Assembly (NCBI GenBank): GCA_949130485.1
Contig: OX422184.1
Coordinates: 9,712,996-9,776,995, forward strand
Length of the DNA stretch: 64,000 bases
Reading direction: 5' to 3'
Origin: Agelas oroides
Taxonomy: Eukaryota > Porifera > Demospongiae > Agelasida > Agelasidae
In this document: positions 10,510 through 20,339 of the stretch, piece by piece
How positions within the stretch are numbered: position 1 is the first letter of the stretch
Layout of the letters: every line of letters starts with the position of its first letter
Notes under the pieces: generated by a model
What the model was told of the DNA's origin: nothing
Seen by the model: only the letters and a program-made list of their open reading frames with translations
Databases searched by the model: none
Position numbers and translations under genes: made by a program

Positions 10510-11010
10510 ACTGTAGCTACACATTGCACACTTTTTACTGTAATTAATACCCTATTCATTCTGGGCAAGCATACTTTACTTTAGCTACTTGTCATATCTA
10601 TCTCTATCTGAGTTTGTTATGTACTACATGTATGCGGTAATGCATGGCTCTACTTTGTGCGTGGAACACTTCCGTAACATAGATAGCTCCTACCACTCAC
10701 ACATGTGCTGCAGTAGTATTAGTACAACTTAAAATCACTGTAGAACTTAGGTACTCGATCATTACAATTTATATATACTTGGGGTTGTGTTGATCAGTTC
10801 AGAGTGTACCAAAGTAGATGCATGACACTGCCTTGCAAACGTTTAGTAACTATAGCTCACCTTGCTTGATGACTGAAGATATTTTGGGGTTCATGGGTAC
10901 AACTCCACCCACTCACGCATGCGCAGTTCGCTTTATGAACTTTGGTGCAGACACTAAGTTCGAAAAGGGTGCGTCAGATAGAAATTCGCCCACCGTATCA
11001 CGTGAGAAAT
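10510..11010. other. Non-coding right end of the composite element and flank
   Basis: AT-rich with no convincing ORF. The right 36-bp TIR occupies 10954-10989 and the target duplication 10990-10997. Confidence 0.6.
10990..10997 (+). repeat. Target-site duplication, right copy (CCACCGTA)
   Basis: Directly follows the right terminal inverted repeat and matches the left copy at 686-693 exactly. Confidence 0.8.
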
Positions 11011-11016
11011 CCGTCC

Positions 11017-11078
11017 AGGCTTTCCCTCCGATTTTTCTCCAAAGCCGTGAGACAAAATCCGGAACGGAAAGCCTGGGT
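11017..11078. repeat. Fold-back short repeat (CCAGGCTTTCC family)
   Basis: Imperfect inverted repeat: CCAGGCTTTCC at left, GGAAAGCCTGG at right, with ATTTT/AAAAT-bearing inner arms. It resembles the other dispersed AGGCTCTCCC-type fold-back repeats in this window (37907, 43673, 44785, 59757). Confidence 0.55.
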
Positions 11079-11275
11079 TCGAGGCTAGTCCTTGAGTAAA
11101 CACTTCACCACGATCGCGACAATACTCTAATTAGACCCCTGCCCTCATGACCGTATATCTAATTATTCATTTCCGATAAGTAACTGCCATTACGTATTCA
11201 ATAACGCGGCGCGCGCTCGCGAGAGGTGTGGTTGGCAAAAAGAGGCAGGAAATTGCAGGTGATAGTCCAGAATCG

Positions 11276-11645
11276 ATGGCTACCGGTTCCTCCCCAAGTA
11301 CTGCCTCTACGGAAATCTGGCATCAGCAGGCAATCCAGCTCCTACGCCGAAGTCAAGGCCAAAGTGGAACGGATAGGAAGACTATCGAGAAGGCGGTTTT
11401 TAAGCTGAGAGGTGTGTAGAGAGTTTAAAGTCAAGATAAGTAAAGCTAACAAGGCGGCTTTGTGCGGTAGGATTATCAGTTACTGGCAGACTGGACTGTT
11501 CCGCGAAGACAAGCTTTGCTCCCGTAGCTGCTCAGCTGACTCTCCTCTCTCGGTAATAACTCCCTCGATTCGACAATCTTTGAAGAAACTTGGAAAGCTA
11601 TCCTGCTTTACCGATTATACGCTAAGTTCATTGGAATGCAATTAA
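11276..11645 (+). pseudogene. N-terminal exon of a SAP/SWIM-type (YqaJ-like) gene
   Basis: ATG at 11276. The frame gives TEIWHQQAIQLLRRS and RKTIEKAVFKLR, is disturbed by about 10 bp between two AGAG copies at 11406-11420, then continues FKVKISKANKAALCGRI and KKLGKLSCFTDYTL. In the coral and sponge family I recall, an N-terminal SAP-like region ends in a LPSFT phrase and is followed by the SWIM exon seen here at 12330. Plausibly a host-like or captured gene whose 3' part is absent from the window. Confidence 0.45.
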
Positions 11646-11993
11646 CCTGAAACGCGGGTAATTTTGGTGTCACGTGAGGTCAACATTATAAAAACTTGCA
11701 TCTAAAATTTTAAGCATCTGAGATCTGAAACAAAACTCTACAGGCTGAGGAAAAAAGATGGAGAAAGGTTCTACGCGGTTAATTTTTACATAGGTAAGTT
11801 GTTACGAAGCATGCAGTACCGCTTTGCGCGGAATGCTTACTTGTTGATAGTTGTGAGTAGCGTCTTTGGCTTTTCTCGTTGACAGCGAGGCGCAATCCCA
11901 GAGCTGCTTTGATATGTATAAAGCCTAAGGCCAGCTGCACCTTCGTAGGTAGCGTTGTGTCTCTGCTTACAGGCGTTAAGAAAACGTGGCTAA

Positions 11994-12080
11994 CATTGTT
12001 CTAAGGTGACGCGTATACGCGTCTATCGCGTATAATGGTTATACGCGATAGACACGTATACGCGTCACCTTAGAACAATG
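11994..12080. repeat. 87-bp near-perfect palindrome rich in TACGCG
   Basis: Arms 11994-12035 and 12039-12080 (42 bp each) are reverse complements with a single mismatch around a 3-nt loop (TGG). Both arms contain GTATACGCG. A third degenerate arm copy follows at 12081-12113 (CATTATACGTGG...TACGCGTCAC). It lies between the SAP-like and SWIM-like exons, presumably in an intron. Confidence 0.9.
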
Positions 12081-12328
12081 CATTATACGTGGTAGACGCA
12101 TATACGCGTCACAGCTGCAGTTGAGTTTTATCACAGCCGTAGGCTATTAGCAACAGCTTTGATATCCGGTCTGTGGTTAGGTTGGGGCCTCCCCTAGTAA
12201 TATGTGGGGTTTGGTCTAGAAGCCCTCAAGGTGCGGAGCGTAGTGAATGCCAGAATCCATGACGGTCGTCGATTGGCTCGATCGCGAAAGTCAGTTGTTA
12301 CTGGAAGAGAACCCTGTCGTCGTTAGCA

Positions 12329-12609
12329 GATTTTACGTTCATGGATCTCTTCACTTACCTCGTCGAGAGCAAGGATAATACCTTCGATCACGGAAGCATG
12401 AGAGCCTTCAAGTCACTCAAAGCCTTCAGGTATTTCGCAGATGGGTTTGTCCAAAATGTCTGGGCAACAGAAGTAAACCGAGGAAGTGATTTTGCTGATC
12501 ATAAGGTGTTACTGCTTCTCATCTTTGAAGTCTGGTACACAAACCAGGTGTTCGTTTGCCTTAGCCGTAGTGGTGATGTCTACTCAGCTGAATGCAAGTG
12601 TGTTGCAGG
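12329..12609 (+). pseudogene. SWIM-domain exon of the same SAP/SWIM gene
   Basis: A likely acceptor (GTTAGCAG) precedes the frame; the exon reads FMDLFTYLVESKD, SMRAFKSLKAFRYFADGF, VWATEV and SGDVYSAECKCVAG. It ends at a GG/GTAAGT donor at 12609. The C-x-C-x-A-G ending is the first half of a SWIM zinc motif; the partner Cys/His should be in the next exon. I see no such exon downstream, where Penelope-like DNA begins, so the gene appears truncated. Confidence 0.55.
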
Positions 12610-12613
12610 GTAA

Positions 12614-12970
12614 GTCAAGCTCATCATTAGCTATGTATATTACAAGTATATAGTGCGTAAGTATGTGAGATAAGCAATACAAAGTCATGGGGTCTACCCA
12701 GTTCTCTCAAAATAGCTAGATGTCCATGTACTCACAGTGTAGGTACTGTGTGTGTGTGCATGTGTGTGCGTGTGTGAGAAGATACCTGATTATATGTATT
12801 ATGTATTTCTATATATCTTTCTGAATGGCAGATGGGTGTGGTATGGGTGGGGTTGGGACAAAACCTAAACCTTTGCTGAGTATCGAAGTCTCCTCTTTGG
12901 TGAGGGTGCAGGAGGACAAATTAACACAGTGGTCATTGTTTTGTACTCTATTTGGTTTTTGTTTATGTTG
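12614..12970. other. No gene seen
   Basis: Contains a short TG run at 12747-12775 but no supported coding sequence. Confidence 0.4.
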
Positions 12971-12974
12971 ATTG

Positions 12975-14432
12975 TTATGGAAGAATGAGTGCCATTAGGG
13001 GGGGTGGGGGTAGTTTGAGTGACATGAGGGGTGGGAGAGGTTGTGTGTGCATGTGTGATTGGGTTGGGATATGGTGGTACTGCGGTGGTGGGGGGTGTGG
13101 TCTTTTCCTGTGGCACGTGTGTGCGTGTCGTTGGGTTGGGATGTGGTGGTATTGTGGTGGAGGATATGGTCTCATCCTGTGGTGTGCGGCTTGTTTTCGT
13201 GGGAAAGCCAGCTTGTTCCCACACTTGCCGTTTGGGTGTCGTGGGGATTGAGGGTTTGGTATCCGAACATTATTTCTTGAGGCTTTCTTCTCTCTTTTCT
13301 CCCTGAGTTGATTTCTTAATTTGTTAGCACGGTTTTCAATGGGAGTTATTTTGTTTTCAATCATCTTTGTGAGCCTTTGTTTGTCTTTGATTGAAAGGCT
13401 TGAGGCTTCTGCCTTATTAAACATGCTCTTTTTGGTCGATTCTATCTTAGATTCAATTGTATTGGCTAGGCTCTTATAATGCTCGAGTACCAAGTCTCGT
13501 AACCTGTTACCGATTTCGGTTTGGAGGGATAAGATTTCTTTCCGTAGGTTTGAGTTTTCAAAGTCTGGCACTTGGACTGGCAATTTTATCCTAAATCCTT
13601 TCGGAAAAGAGTGTTGGTTGGCCTGTATGCTTAGAAACTTGGTGTGATGTCTAACTCGTTCCTGTTTGAGCCTAAGGGCGGACAATGCTTGTCTGAGGCT
13701 TTCCAAATTTGGGGTGGGGCTTACTGAGTCTTGCGTGTGGGGACTAGTGTGCGTGTCGGTGGATCCATTGGTGGATGCTGCGGGTTCCCCATTTGTCAGG
13801 CTGACAGGCTCTTGCACTGTACCTGAATTGTCAGAAGTTGGGGTATCGGGTGGGGGAGCGCCAACACTGCTACGCACATCGTAGCTCTCATTTGTTGAGG
13901 CAAGGCTCGCATAGTTGTGTAAATTGTGTCTTCTCCTAATGCGTGGGGATCGTTGAGGGAGAGGGGGGGGTGATGGCCACTTGTTCTGGATTATGCTGGG
14001 GGTGGGGCTGAATAGTTCGATGGATCCAGATAGGGATTCTTCATGCTGGGGGCTAGTGCTATGGGAAGAGGTTAGACTGTTAGTGGGGCTAAGTGGAGGG
14101 GGAGGTGGCTGGTCCTGGGTGGAATCAGGGGTAGGGGCATGGACTGGGCTTGCGGTGGGTGTGGGGCTAAACAGTAAGGGGGAAGGGCTATGGTTGACAG
14201 ATTCTATACTACTTATACAGGGCATGCACGGGGTTACCGAGAGTGCCAGCCTAAATTGGCTGTTCGGTATCTCTTGTATGCTGCTGATGCTGTCATCCTG
14301 CGTCTGGGGGGGCTCTGACAGTATCTCCGGGGACGTAATCAGTTCCTCGGTATAGATCTCCCTGGACCGAAGTGTGTATCTCAGGCGAGTAGTATAGGTT
14401 TGCTTAGTAACAGCGTGTATGATAACTAGCAA
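12975..14432 (-). pseudogene. Penelope-like element, N-terminal half of the ORF (485 aa)
   Basis: Open for 485 codons on the minus strand. The first 230 residues are rich in Ser/Pro/Thr. Then comes ALSALRLKQERVRHHTKFLS, FPKGFRIKLPVQVPDF and LVLEHYKSLANTIESKI, a coiled region, and a basic KLRNQLREKREKK stretch. I recall the KGF-R-K-L phrase in this position upstream of the reverse transcriptase in animal Penelope-like ORFs. The last 70 residues are a Pro/His-rich repeat (PPPPQYHHIPTQ twice), and no reverse transcriptase follows. It lies directly downstream, in the minus direction, of a Penelope C-terminus (14630-15475): the partial-tandem layout typical of these elements. Confidence 0.55.
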
Positions 14433-14629
14433 CGGCGTGTATCTAGTGATAGCGTGTTTGCCATGGCAACAGCATGCTATCGTAAACTATGTAAGGCCTA
14501 AGGGATACAGATTGTGAAAGGCCTAAAGGGACTTCAAATACAAACAAAAAATAATAAGGGAGGTATACTCCAGGGAACGAACCCTGGAGGGACAACAAAA
14601 CGGGAGCAATGGCAGTAGGTGTAGGGAGG

Positions 14630-15475
14630 CTATGGGATGATATTTAGTCCGTAGGGTTCTATTGTTCTTAAGGCCTTGATCCAAGCACTTTCTCTCTTCT
14701 TCAGACTTCTTTGATCTTCTGTGCTTTCAACGGGCTGGACTTGGACGTCAGAGGGGATGTGGTGGTTCTGTTGGACATGTCTATACAGGTGAGTTTGTAC
14801 CCAGTTAGCTGGTCTTTTGGTGAACATTTCTCTCAAATGGTTTCTGAATCTATTGTGTAAGGGTTGTGTGGTCATTCCTGCATATTGTAATCTTGAGGTT
14901 GTGGTATGTACCTTTGGAGGTGCTCTTAATATAAGGTTTGGTATCGAGGGCTCTGCATGTCAAGCAGTTATTACTGCATCTTTGATTAGTGGGGGTGCAT
15001 TCAGGGCAGGCAGGGGTTCACAAAGGAGAGTGAGGTCTCGGTCAATTTTATATACGATCTTTGAGTCCTCTAGTCTTGCTCGGGTAAGCTGTTTTCTGAT
15101 GCTCTTATGGGTTCTAAAGGCTACCGTGGGTCTATTTGGGAAAAGTCTAGAAAGTAGTGGGGATTTCTCGATGAGGTGCCAGTGTTTAACAAGCAATCTT
15201 CTGAGGCGGTGTGTTGGTAAATGCGGTGAATATGTAGTAGTGAAAGTTAGGCGTTCATCTCCAGCGTGTGGTTTGCTTGCTAGAGTTTTTAGTCTGTCAG
15301 GGAATTTAATCCCTCTAATGCTCTAGTCTATGGTCTCTTGCCTATATCCTCTTTTTTTCATATTTTCGACATGCTTTTCTCCGTGCGTTTGGAATGTAGC
15401 TTCGTTTGAGTTCGTTCGGAGGTATCTAAGTAGTTCTCCTTTGATCAATATTTGCTACATTTGGGGATTACATCC
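14630..15475 (-). pseudogene. Penelope-like element, RT C-terminus and GIY-YIG nuclease
   Basis: Read on the minus strand: IKGELLRYLRTNSNEA, MKKRGYRQETID (then an in-frame TAG), RGIKFPDRLKTLASKP, LVKHWHLIEKSPLLS and NRPTVAFRTHKSIRKQL. After a frameshift comes NNCLTCRALDTKPYI, then QYAGMTTQPLHNRFRNHL and finally KKRESAWIKALRTIEPYG-L-N. The last two phrases are the GIY-YIG-like endonuclease. The catalytic RT palm (LDVSSLYT and YVDD-type motifs) lies upstream of 15475 and is missing, so this is a 5'-truncated copy. Confidence 0.75.
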
Positions 15476-15479
15476 ATAC

Positions 15480-16003
15480 CCTTCATATGTCTAAGTTGAT
15501 GTTTGTATTTTCAGTTTGTGAAGTTTCATGGTGAAAAGGAAAGTTGCAAGTACAGTAACAGAGCCGGTTTTACACATAACTTTTAAAGTACACTATCGAC
15601 TGATTTCCTTATTGTAAGGCAAACAATATGTCTAAAACAATGTGGTGGAAGATATGATCTACAGCAGCAGCCCACATCCTCCAGACATGAATTTATCAGT
15701 TGTTAGGCCGCTGTGTTGTGTGTACTAAGTCATTCTAATCATTCAAACAGAGTTCTATACAGTCTATGCAGATTCTCAAACCCCTGTGAACGTAGAGACC
15801 AGGGACCTTGCCACACTCTTGATCGTAGACCTGCCTACACAAGAGTTATTTACAACAAGCAAACCCAGCCTAGTCAGGTGAGCATGAATAGGGCCGCATA
15901 TTTTGGGCTGATGTCTTGCCAACTTGTGACTTTTTATTTATCTGAAAGTGACTTTTTTTTTTATTTATCTGAAAGACAGGCTAGCTGGTTGTTTTTTGGG
16001 GGA
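15480..16003. other. No gene seen
   Basis: Weak ORFs only. It runs into the homopolymer G tract at 16004. Confidence 0.4.
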
Positions 16004-16030
16004 GGGGGGGGGGGGGGGGGGGGGGGGGGG
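16004..16030 (+). repeat. Uninterrupted G27 homopolymer
   Basis: 27 consecutive G residues, preceded by a further TTTTTTGGGGGA stretch. Length is likely variable or uncertain in assembly. Confidence 0.9.
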
Positions 16031-16119
16031 TAAAAGCAATGTTTGAAATGATCCAGAAGACACTGAAGCAACGAAGCACTGAATAAAAATGTCGTAGGTG
16101 TAGGCACAGCACTCCCATT

Positions 16120-16300
16120 AAGTGACGTTTCATGCAGCATTGTGCAGTGACGTTTCACACAGCTTTTCTTCAGTTTGCCAGGACCTCAAAACTTCTTGTC
16201 TCAGCAAAATTTGTGGTGCCACAGTCAGGCATTCTACATTCTTGGCATCGTCCACACCTCTTTTTCTTGTTGGAACGACCATCTGAAGACTGTTGGTGTT
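16120..16300 (-). pseudogene. Decayed CXXC zinc-finger exon
   Basis: Minus strand: KKKRCGRCQECRMPDCG matches the first half of a CXXC domain. After a frameshift the second half reads F-C-stop-DKKF-stop-GPGKLKKSCVKRHC, matching the C-x-x-C, KFGGPG and K-x-C-x-x-R-x-C elements of the fold. Two stops replace conserved positions, so it is broken. CXXC domains bind unmethylated CpG in animal chromatin proteins. A duplicated AGTGACGTTTCA-type segment at 16122-16158 follows it. Confidence 0.65.
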
Positions 16301-16699
16301 TTTCTCGATCATTGGCTACTTTTGAATCTGGCAGGGATTGTGACTGAGTATCTGGTGGCACATCTTCCATTTGACTCCCCTATATGTGTACAGAATCTAA
16401 TTTACACTGTATTATATCTGTATAGCCTTTCCCTGGTTCTCCCTGACGATTATCAATATACCAGTAATCAATTGAACTTTATGCAGTAAATCATTAAATC
16501 CATAGGCATCCATACCTGCTATTCATTGGCCAAACTGTACAACCAGTGATGTTAAAAATGAGGGAAGCACAGAAACCCCTCCAACAGCAAAGCCAAGTGA
16601 TCCATTGGATAATGGAACAGATGAAGACTACATTGCTGGTGTTACAATTACATCTGAAGGAGAGGACTCCAGTGACACCACAGGTATTGAGCGAGTGTA

Positions 16700-16889
16700 C
16701 ATGATGAATGTGCTTGCACATATGCCCATTATTGTAATCATAACAAGAACATGTGTACAGGTGGTGGCAAAGAAAAGAGCATTCAGCTCTCTTACACACT
16801 TTGGAATCTGTGCATTCACTACAGGTGTCTTTCACCTTGATGGAGAGAAGTAGTGCTGTAGCAAATAGCTGTACAGTAGGCCGATTCAA
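16700..16889 (-). pseudogene. SWIM zinc-finger exon
   Basis: Minus strand: DTCSECTDSKVCKRAEC, then LCHHLYTCSCYDYNNGH and MCKHIHHVHSL. The C-x-C-x(n)-C-x-H arrangement is a SWIM zinc-binding motif as found at the end of MULE-type transposases and related proteins. The exon probably ends at a donor just after HHVHS. With the C2H2 exon at 17367-17586 and the CXXC remnant at 16120-16300, all on the minus strand, it may be one gene. Confidence 0.6.
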
Positions 16890-17366
16890 GCAGACTGAAT
16901 TGTGTTTGCTATGGTAATAATTATGGTACGCTTATTGCAAAGTAGTTTACCGTGTATGTTAATAATGTTGAAGCATGGGATTGTATATACTATCTAATGC
17001 CAGGGTGCATTGCAAAACTGTTTTATTGCTGCATGTAGTCCGCAGCAACTTAGAAGATATACTGTATAGGCTCTTGAATACCACTTCTAGCCATCATAAA
17101 CTAAATTTGCTACCTTGAAGGATCCGCTTTGATGGAATTCCTGGACTTCTGGTGGTTTCATTTCCTTTTTGTGATCCTGGGTTTCTTATTTCCCCGATAA
17201 TTGTCATCCCGGCAGCACCCCTAGTAGTAACGACACTTAACATGCGTGCATGGGGGAGGTGATATGCTAAATTCAGAAGTCATGTGATACATATAGGTGT
17301 GTAAATATTAACCTATCCTAACCTTGGTTTGTTGATTTGGGAGAGTATGCATGTGAATAAACTTAC

Positions 17367-17586
17367 CAAGATTTTCTTTGTGCTCCTTCTTACAGTGACT
17401 GAGTAACTCAACCATTGTATGCCAAGGGTGTTTCCCACACTTGAAGGGACACTCAAACCGTCTATGTTGGTTTGTAGGCTCAGGGTTGTGGACCTTTCTG
17501 AGATGCTCATTCAGTTGATCACACCGACAGTAGGCCTTGGGACATTTTGAGCATTTAAATGCTTTGCCTTGGACCCTACCATACAA
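17367..17586 (-). pseudogene. C2H2 zinc-finger exon
   Basis: Minus strand: FKCSKCPKAYCRCDQLNEHL-RKVH is a classical C2H2 finger; FECPFKCGKHPWHTMVELL-SHCKKEH is a second, atypical one. The exon ends at CTTG/GTAAGT (boundary 17367). Its upstream neighbour is the tandem-repeat ORF at 17604-17966. Confidence 0.6.
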
Positions 17587-17663
17587 CAGTATAATGTTAA
17601 TGATTATATTTTCTGTATGTATGTATTATGTTGATCACCAACCTTTCTTTTCTGATATTCACT

Positions 17664-17885
17664 GGTGGCTGTCTGAGACCGATCCATAGCTAGATCACTA
17701 GTGGCTGCCTGAGATTGGTCCATAGCTGGAATAATGATGGCTGTCTGAGACTGATCCATAGCTAGATCACTAGTGGCTGCCTGAGATTGGTCCATAGCTG
17801 GAACAATGGTGGCTGCCTTAGGCTGGTCCATAGCTAGATCACTAGTGGCTGCCTGAGATTGGTCCATAGCTGGAACAGTGGTGGA
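17664..17885 (-). repeat. 36-bp coding tandem repeat, six units
   Basis: Six 36-bp units in an alternating two-type (72-bp) pattern inside a minus ORF (17604-17966). They encode repeats of the form AATSDLAMDQSQ. It could be a linker of the zinc-finger gene or a non-coding minisatellite. Confidence 0.75.
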
Positions 17886-18079
17886 TGGATGCCTGAGGTT
17901 GATCAATACGCACTCACACAGAGGTAGCGACAGACACAGGATGGGAGTTTCTTGATGGTTAATCACTTATGCAGTCCAGGTGAGCTTGGTGTAGGGTGGG
18001 ATTGGTTGCCATCCACGAATGAGGAATAACTGTGTTAACAGGGGGTCCTAGCATTTGTCCAAGCTTATGTATTTCACCT

Positions 18080-19230
18080 TCTTGTACTGCCACAGGATCC
18101 ATTGATCGGACTTTATTCTCTTCGTGCATTCGAATCAAACAATCCAGTTTTCAGTCGCTACTTTAATTCCATCACCTGTCATTCCCCATTACTTCTTCGA
18201 ATAATCAGCCTGCGTCCTGTTAACACTGAAATGCAGGAGCGTCTGTTTGGACAAGCCAAACAAATCACAAAAGGCACATCTAATATCCAGAGCTTTTTTT
18301 GTACTGCAGTTGAAATTTGCCAGATCTTGTACGTTCCAGATTCAAAGCGCACACCCAAACTTGTCCTGTGACTACACAACCTTGTGTACCAACATGGCAA
18401 GACATGCAATGGCCTTTTTGCTCACTCAAGAAGTTGGAGATAACATGGTTTGGCTTTAGACTATTAGTGCTTCTGGATTGCTTTAGAATTTGGTAGATCA
18501 GGATCAAGGCCTTGCGATAGTCTGGGTGCATTTGTTGAGGACTGTGTGCTGCACTTGTTTGAGAATCTCCTTGCTCTCACCAGATGTTATTTTGGTTGCT
18601 TCATCTATAATGTGTTTTTATATGGCCTTTTAGGTCATGTAGTGGCTCTGTTGGAAACCCTCTTGACAAACTCAGGATAGCACAGCTTAGAACAGAACTG
18701 GAGAAGAGAGGCATCAGTAAAAAAGGGAAGAAGAAGCCTCAACTAGAAGAACTGGCAGATCTGCAAAAGGGAATCAGTAATGTACCAGCAATCCTACAAA
18801 AAACACCAGAAGCCTCACTTGCCAGTTTAACGGAAAATACGAAGTCTTGATAGAGGAGTACTTCTATGCTTCACCTTGTAGAATGAAGTCTTGGCGCTCA
18901 ACTAGTGTGGGACGATGTGCATGAAAGCAGTAGGCCAGGTCATCAAAACGTGAGCTATGAGCCTCACAACCAACACAGCAGTAGTGCCCACCAGTCTTGT
19001 TGCCAGCTTCAAATTGCATTGGTGGTCCATCTGTGTAAGTCCATAGACTGTCTGTCCCAGGGTGTAAGTCCATGGACTGTCTGTCCCAGGGGTGTAAATC
19101 CATAGACTGTCTGTCCCAGGGGTTCAAGTCTGTAGATTGTCTGTCCCAGGGTCTGCTTTGGTTGGACTGAGCCATCTCTACCAGGGTAGTAAAGCAGGAA
19201 ATGTCTGTCCCAGGGTCATTGAGCACCTAA
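18080..19230 (-). pseudogene. Scrambled transposon-family gene, minus strand with three inverted blocks
   Basis: Domain phrases of one family I recall from corals appear in minus-strand order but on mixed strands. Minus 19065-18870: MQFEAGNKTGGHYCCVGC and LVERQDFILQGEA. Plus 18655-18850: LDKLRIAQLRTELEKRG and ISNVPAILQKTP, ending in a YEVL phrase. Minus 18655-18465: EPLHDLKGHIK, ILKQVQHTVLNKCTQ and DYRKALILIYQILKQ. Plus 18296-18465: EICQILYVPDSKRTP and LHNLVYQHGKTCNG. Plus 18090-18295: SPLLLRIISLRPVNTEMQER and GQAKQITKGTSN. Known members have YEVL next to EPLHDLKGH, and TEMQER near the C-terminus. So three blocks are inverted in place. Function of the family is unknown to me beyond its association with mobile DNA. 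Confidence 0.6.
19030..19160 (-). repeat. 33-bp minisatellite, about four units
   Basis: Units read GACTGTCTGTCCCAGGG with 15-17 bp of linker. On the minus strand they encode PWDRQSMDLH repeats. A related isolated unit lies at 19200-19215 (ATGTCTGTCCCAGGG). Confidence 0.75.
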
Positions 19231-19464
19231 CAGACATGCCAGGGTACATGTGCCAGATAACAAGGGCTAGCCCACGCTTTAAATGACCCTCATGGGTCAT
19301 ATATGACCAAAACTTCCATCAAGTAATCCATGAACCTTCTCTTGAATCAATATGCATGTAGCTGCTACTGTGATACCCCCACAGTGATGAGCTTGCTATA
19401 TGACACAGGAACATGTAGGCTATAAATGCACAGGAAGTTTCAACAGCTGTCAGTGCAGCAGTAG

Positions 19465-19612
19465 CTTTCTTGCAAAGGCAGCGTTGTGATTCTGCTTTTG
19501 ATAGATTCTATGATGCTACGGTTGTAGAAGCACAGGCTTACACTCAAGAACCCACACTGCCTAGACCAAGGAAAGTGCCCAAGAAGTTAAATGATGGTGC
19601 TCCTGGTCATCA
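19465..19612 (+). pseudogene. hAT (ZMYM1-like) transposase fragment
   Basis: Plus strand: RQRCDSAFDRFYDATVVEAQ and EPTLPRPRKVPKKLNDGAPG. The FYDATV phrase is shared with the hAT copy at 57444-57902 (FNRFYDATVQIAEQ), which supports the family call from within the window. It is cut at about 19612, where minus-strand BEL/Pao sequence starts. Confidence 0.55.
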
Positions 19613-19900
19613 TGACACCCCAAACACAACACGTGCGAACCGCAATACAATTGTCTCAGGGTTTGGTTTGGACACATCATTTATCCATAGGAATCGCAAA
19701 ACATCACGATCCTTCTCTGTCATGGCGATCATCAAAAATGCCCTTTCGATATCTGCGGCGACTGCAACCTTGTGAATGCGAAATCCGAGCAAAATGTCAA
19801 CGTAGAATATCATAGATTGGTATTCCAGCCTGTGTGTGCAGAACCGTGTCCATATCCGACAAATGCTCTCTTCTGCAGTCGATGAACTCAGTTTGGTCTT
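19612..19900 (-). pseudogene. BEL/Pao reverse-transcriptase fragment
   Basis: Minus strand: LLGFRIHKVAVAADIERAFL, MTEKDRDVLRFLWINDV and VLRFARVVFGVS. These match the Pao-type RT palm around the first catalytic Asp (ADIERAF). An upstream piece (SSSTAEESICRI...FCTH) is frameshifted. Only about 90 codons remain, with no protease, integrase or LTR found. Confidence 0.7.
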
Positions 19901-19984
19901 CAAGTGAGCTGGAGGAATGACCAAAAATATGTACTTGGGGCTCTTCTACTACTGTTGGTACATCTACAAACGCTTCCAGAAGCG

Positions 19985-20260
19985 GGACTTACACCCATGA
20001 TATGTTACGCCCAAGGTAAAAAAGCCACCATTAGTCTCATCCATGACAAGTACGTACTTCACACTGCACGTCCTATTTATGGCCCCAAACTATGCCATAC
20101 TCAAGTAGCTGACGACGATCAGTCAGATAAACCTTGGAGTGAAGGTTGTATTGAACGATTTGTAAACGGACTCATCTGGAAAGCAAGGTTCAAGATTAGA
20201 GATAACTTTGCTACAAAACAACCTAATGTCCCTATGCAGCAGTTCCAGATTTCATAGTAA
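19985..20260 (+). pseudogene. ORF preceding the DFSENY-type family, not recognised
   Basis: Open for about 90 codons: GLTPMICYAQGKKATISLIH, LIWKARFKIRDNFATKQ, stop at 20257. It precedes coding pieces of the next family by a few bases and may be its N-terminus. No known domain seen. Confidence 0.3.
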
Positions 20261-20339
20261 CCTGCTCAGTGGATGAAGTTAGTGAACTTACTGAACATTA
20301 TTCAGAACTTCTTTGTCGTGAGCCACTCAGTACAGTATC

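Larger units (their letters stand above)
694..10989 (+). mobile_element. Composite 10.3-kb DNA transposon with 36-bp TIRs
   Basis: Seen directly: the 36 bases at 695-730 (starting GCGAATTTCTATC and ending TTCGAACTTAG) recur as an exact reverse complement at 10954-10989. The direct repeat CCACCGTA stands immediately outside both ends (686-693 and 10990-10997). This is the signature of one insertion with an 8-bp (possibly 7-bp) target duplication. Inside, plus-strand coding fragments run from 1123 to 10508 in one domain order, interrupted by two nested insertions, frameshifts, a minisatellite, a small inversion and a deletion. The encoded protein joins a cysteine-rich N-terminus, a long transposase-like middle, a PIN/FEN nuclease fold and a CXC domain. 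The Academ superfamily is known to pair a DDE transposase with an XPG-type nuclease, which fits the domains. An 8-bp duplication is longer than I expect for Academ, so I leave the superfamily open. Confidence 0.85.

Noticed and set aside
14430..14640. Hammerhead ribozyme at the Penelope junction
   Set aside because: I could not find the CUGAUGA and GAAA core in the correct arrangement by eye; left as a test in the findings.
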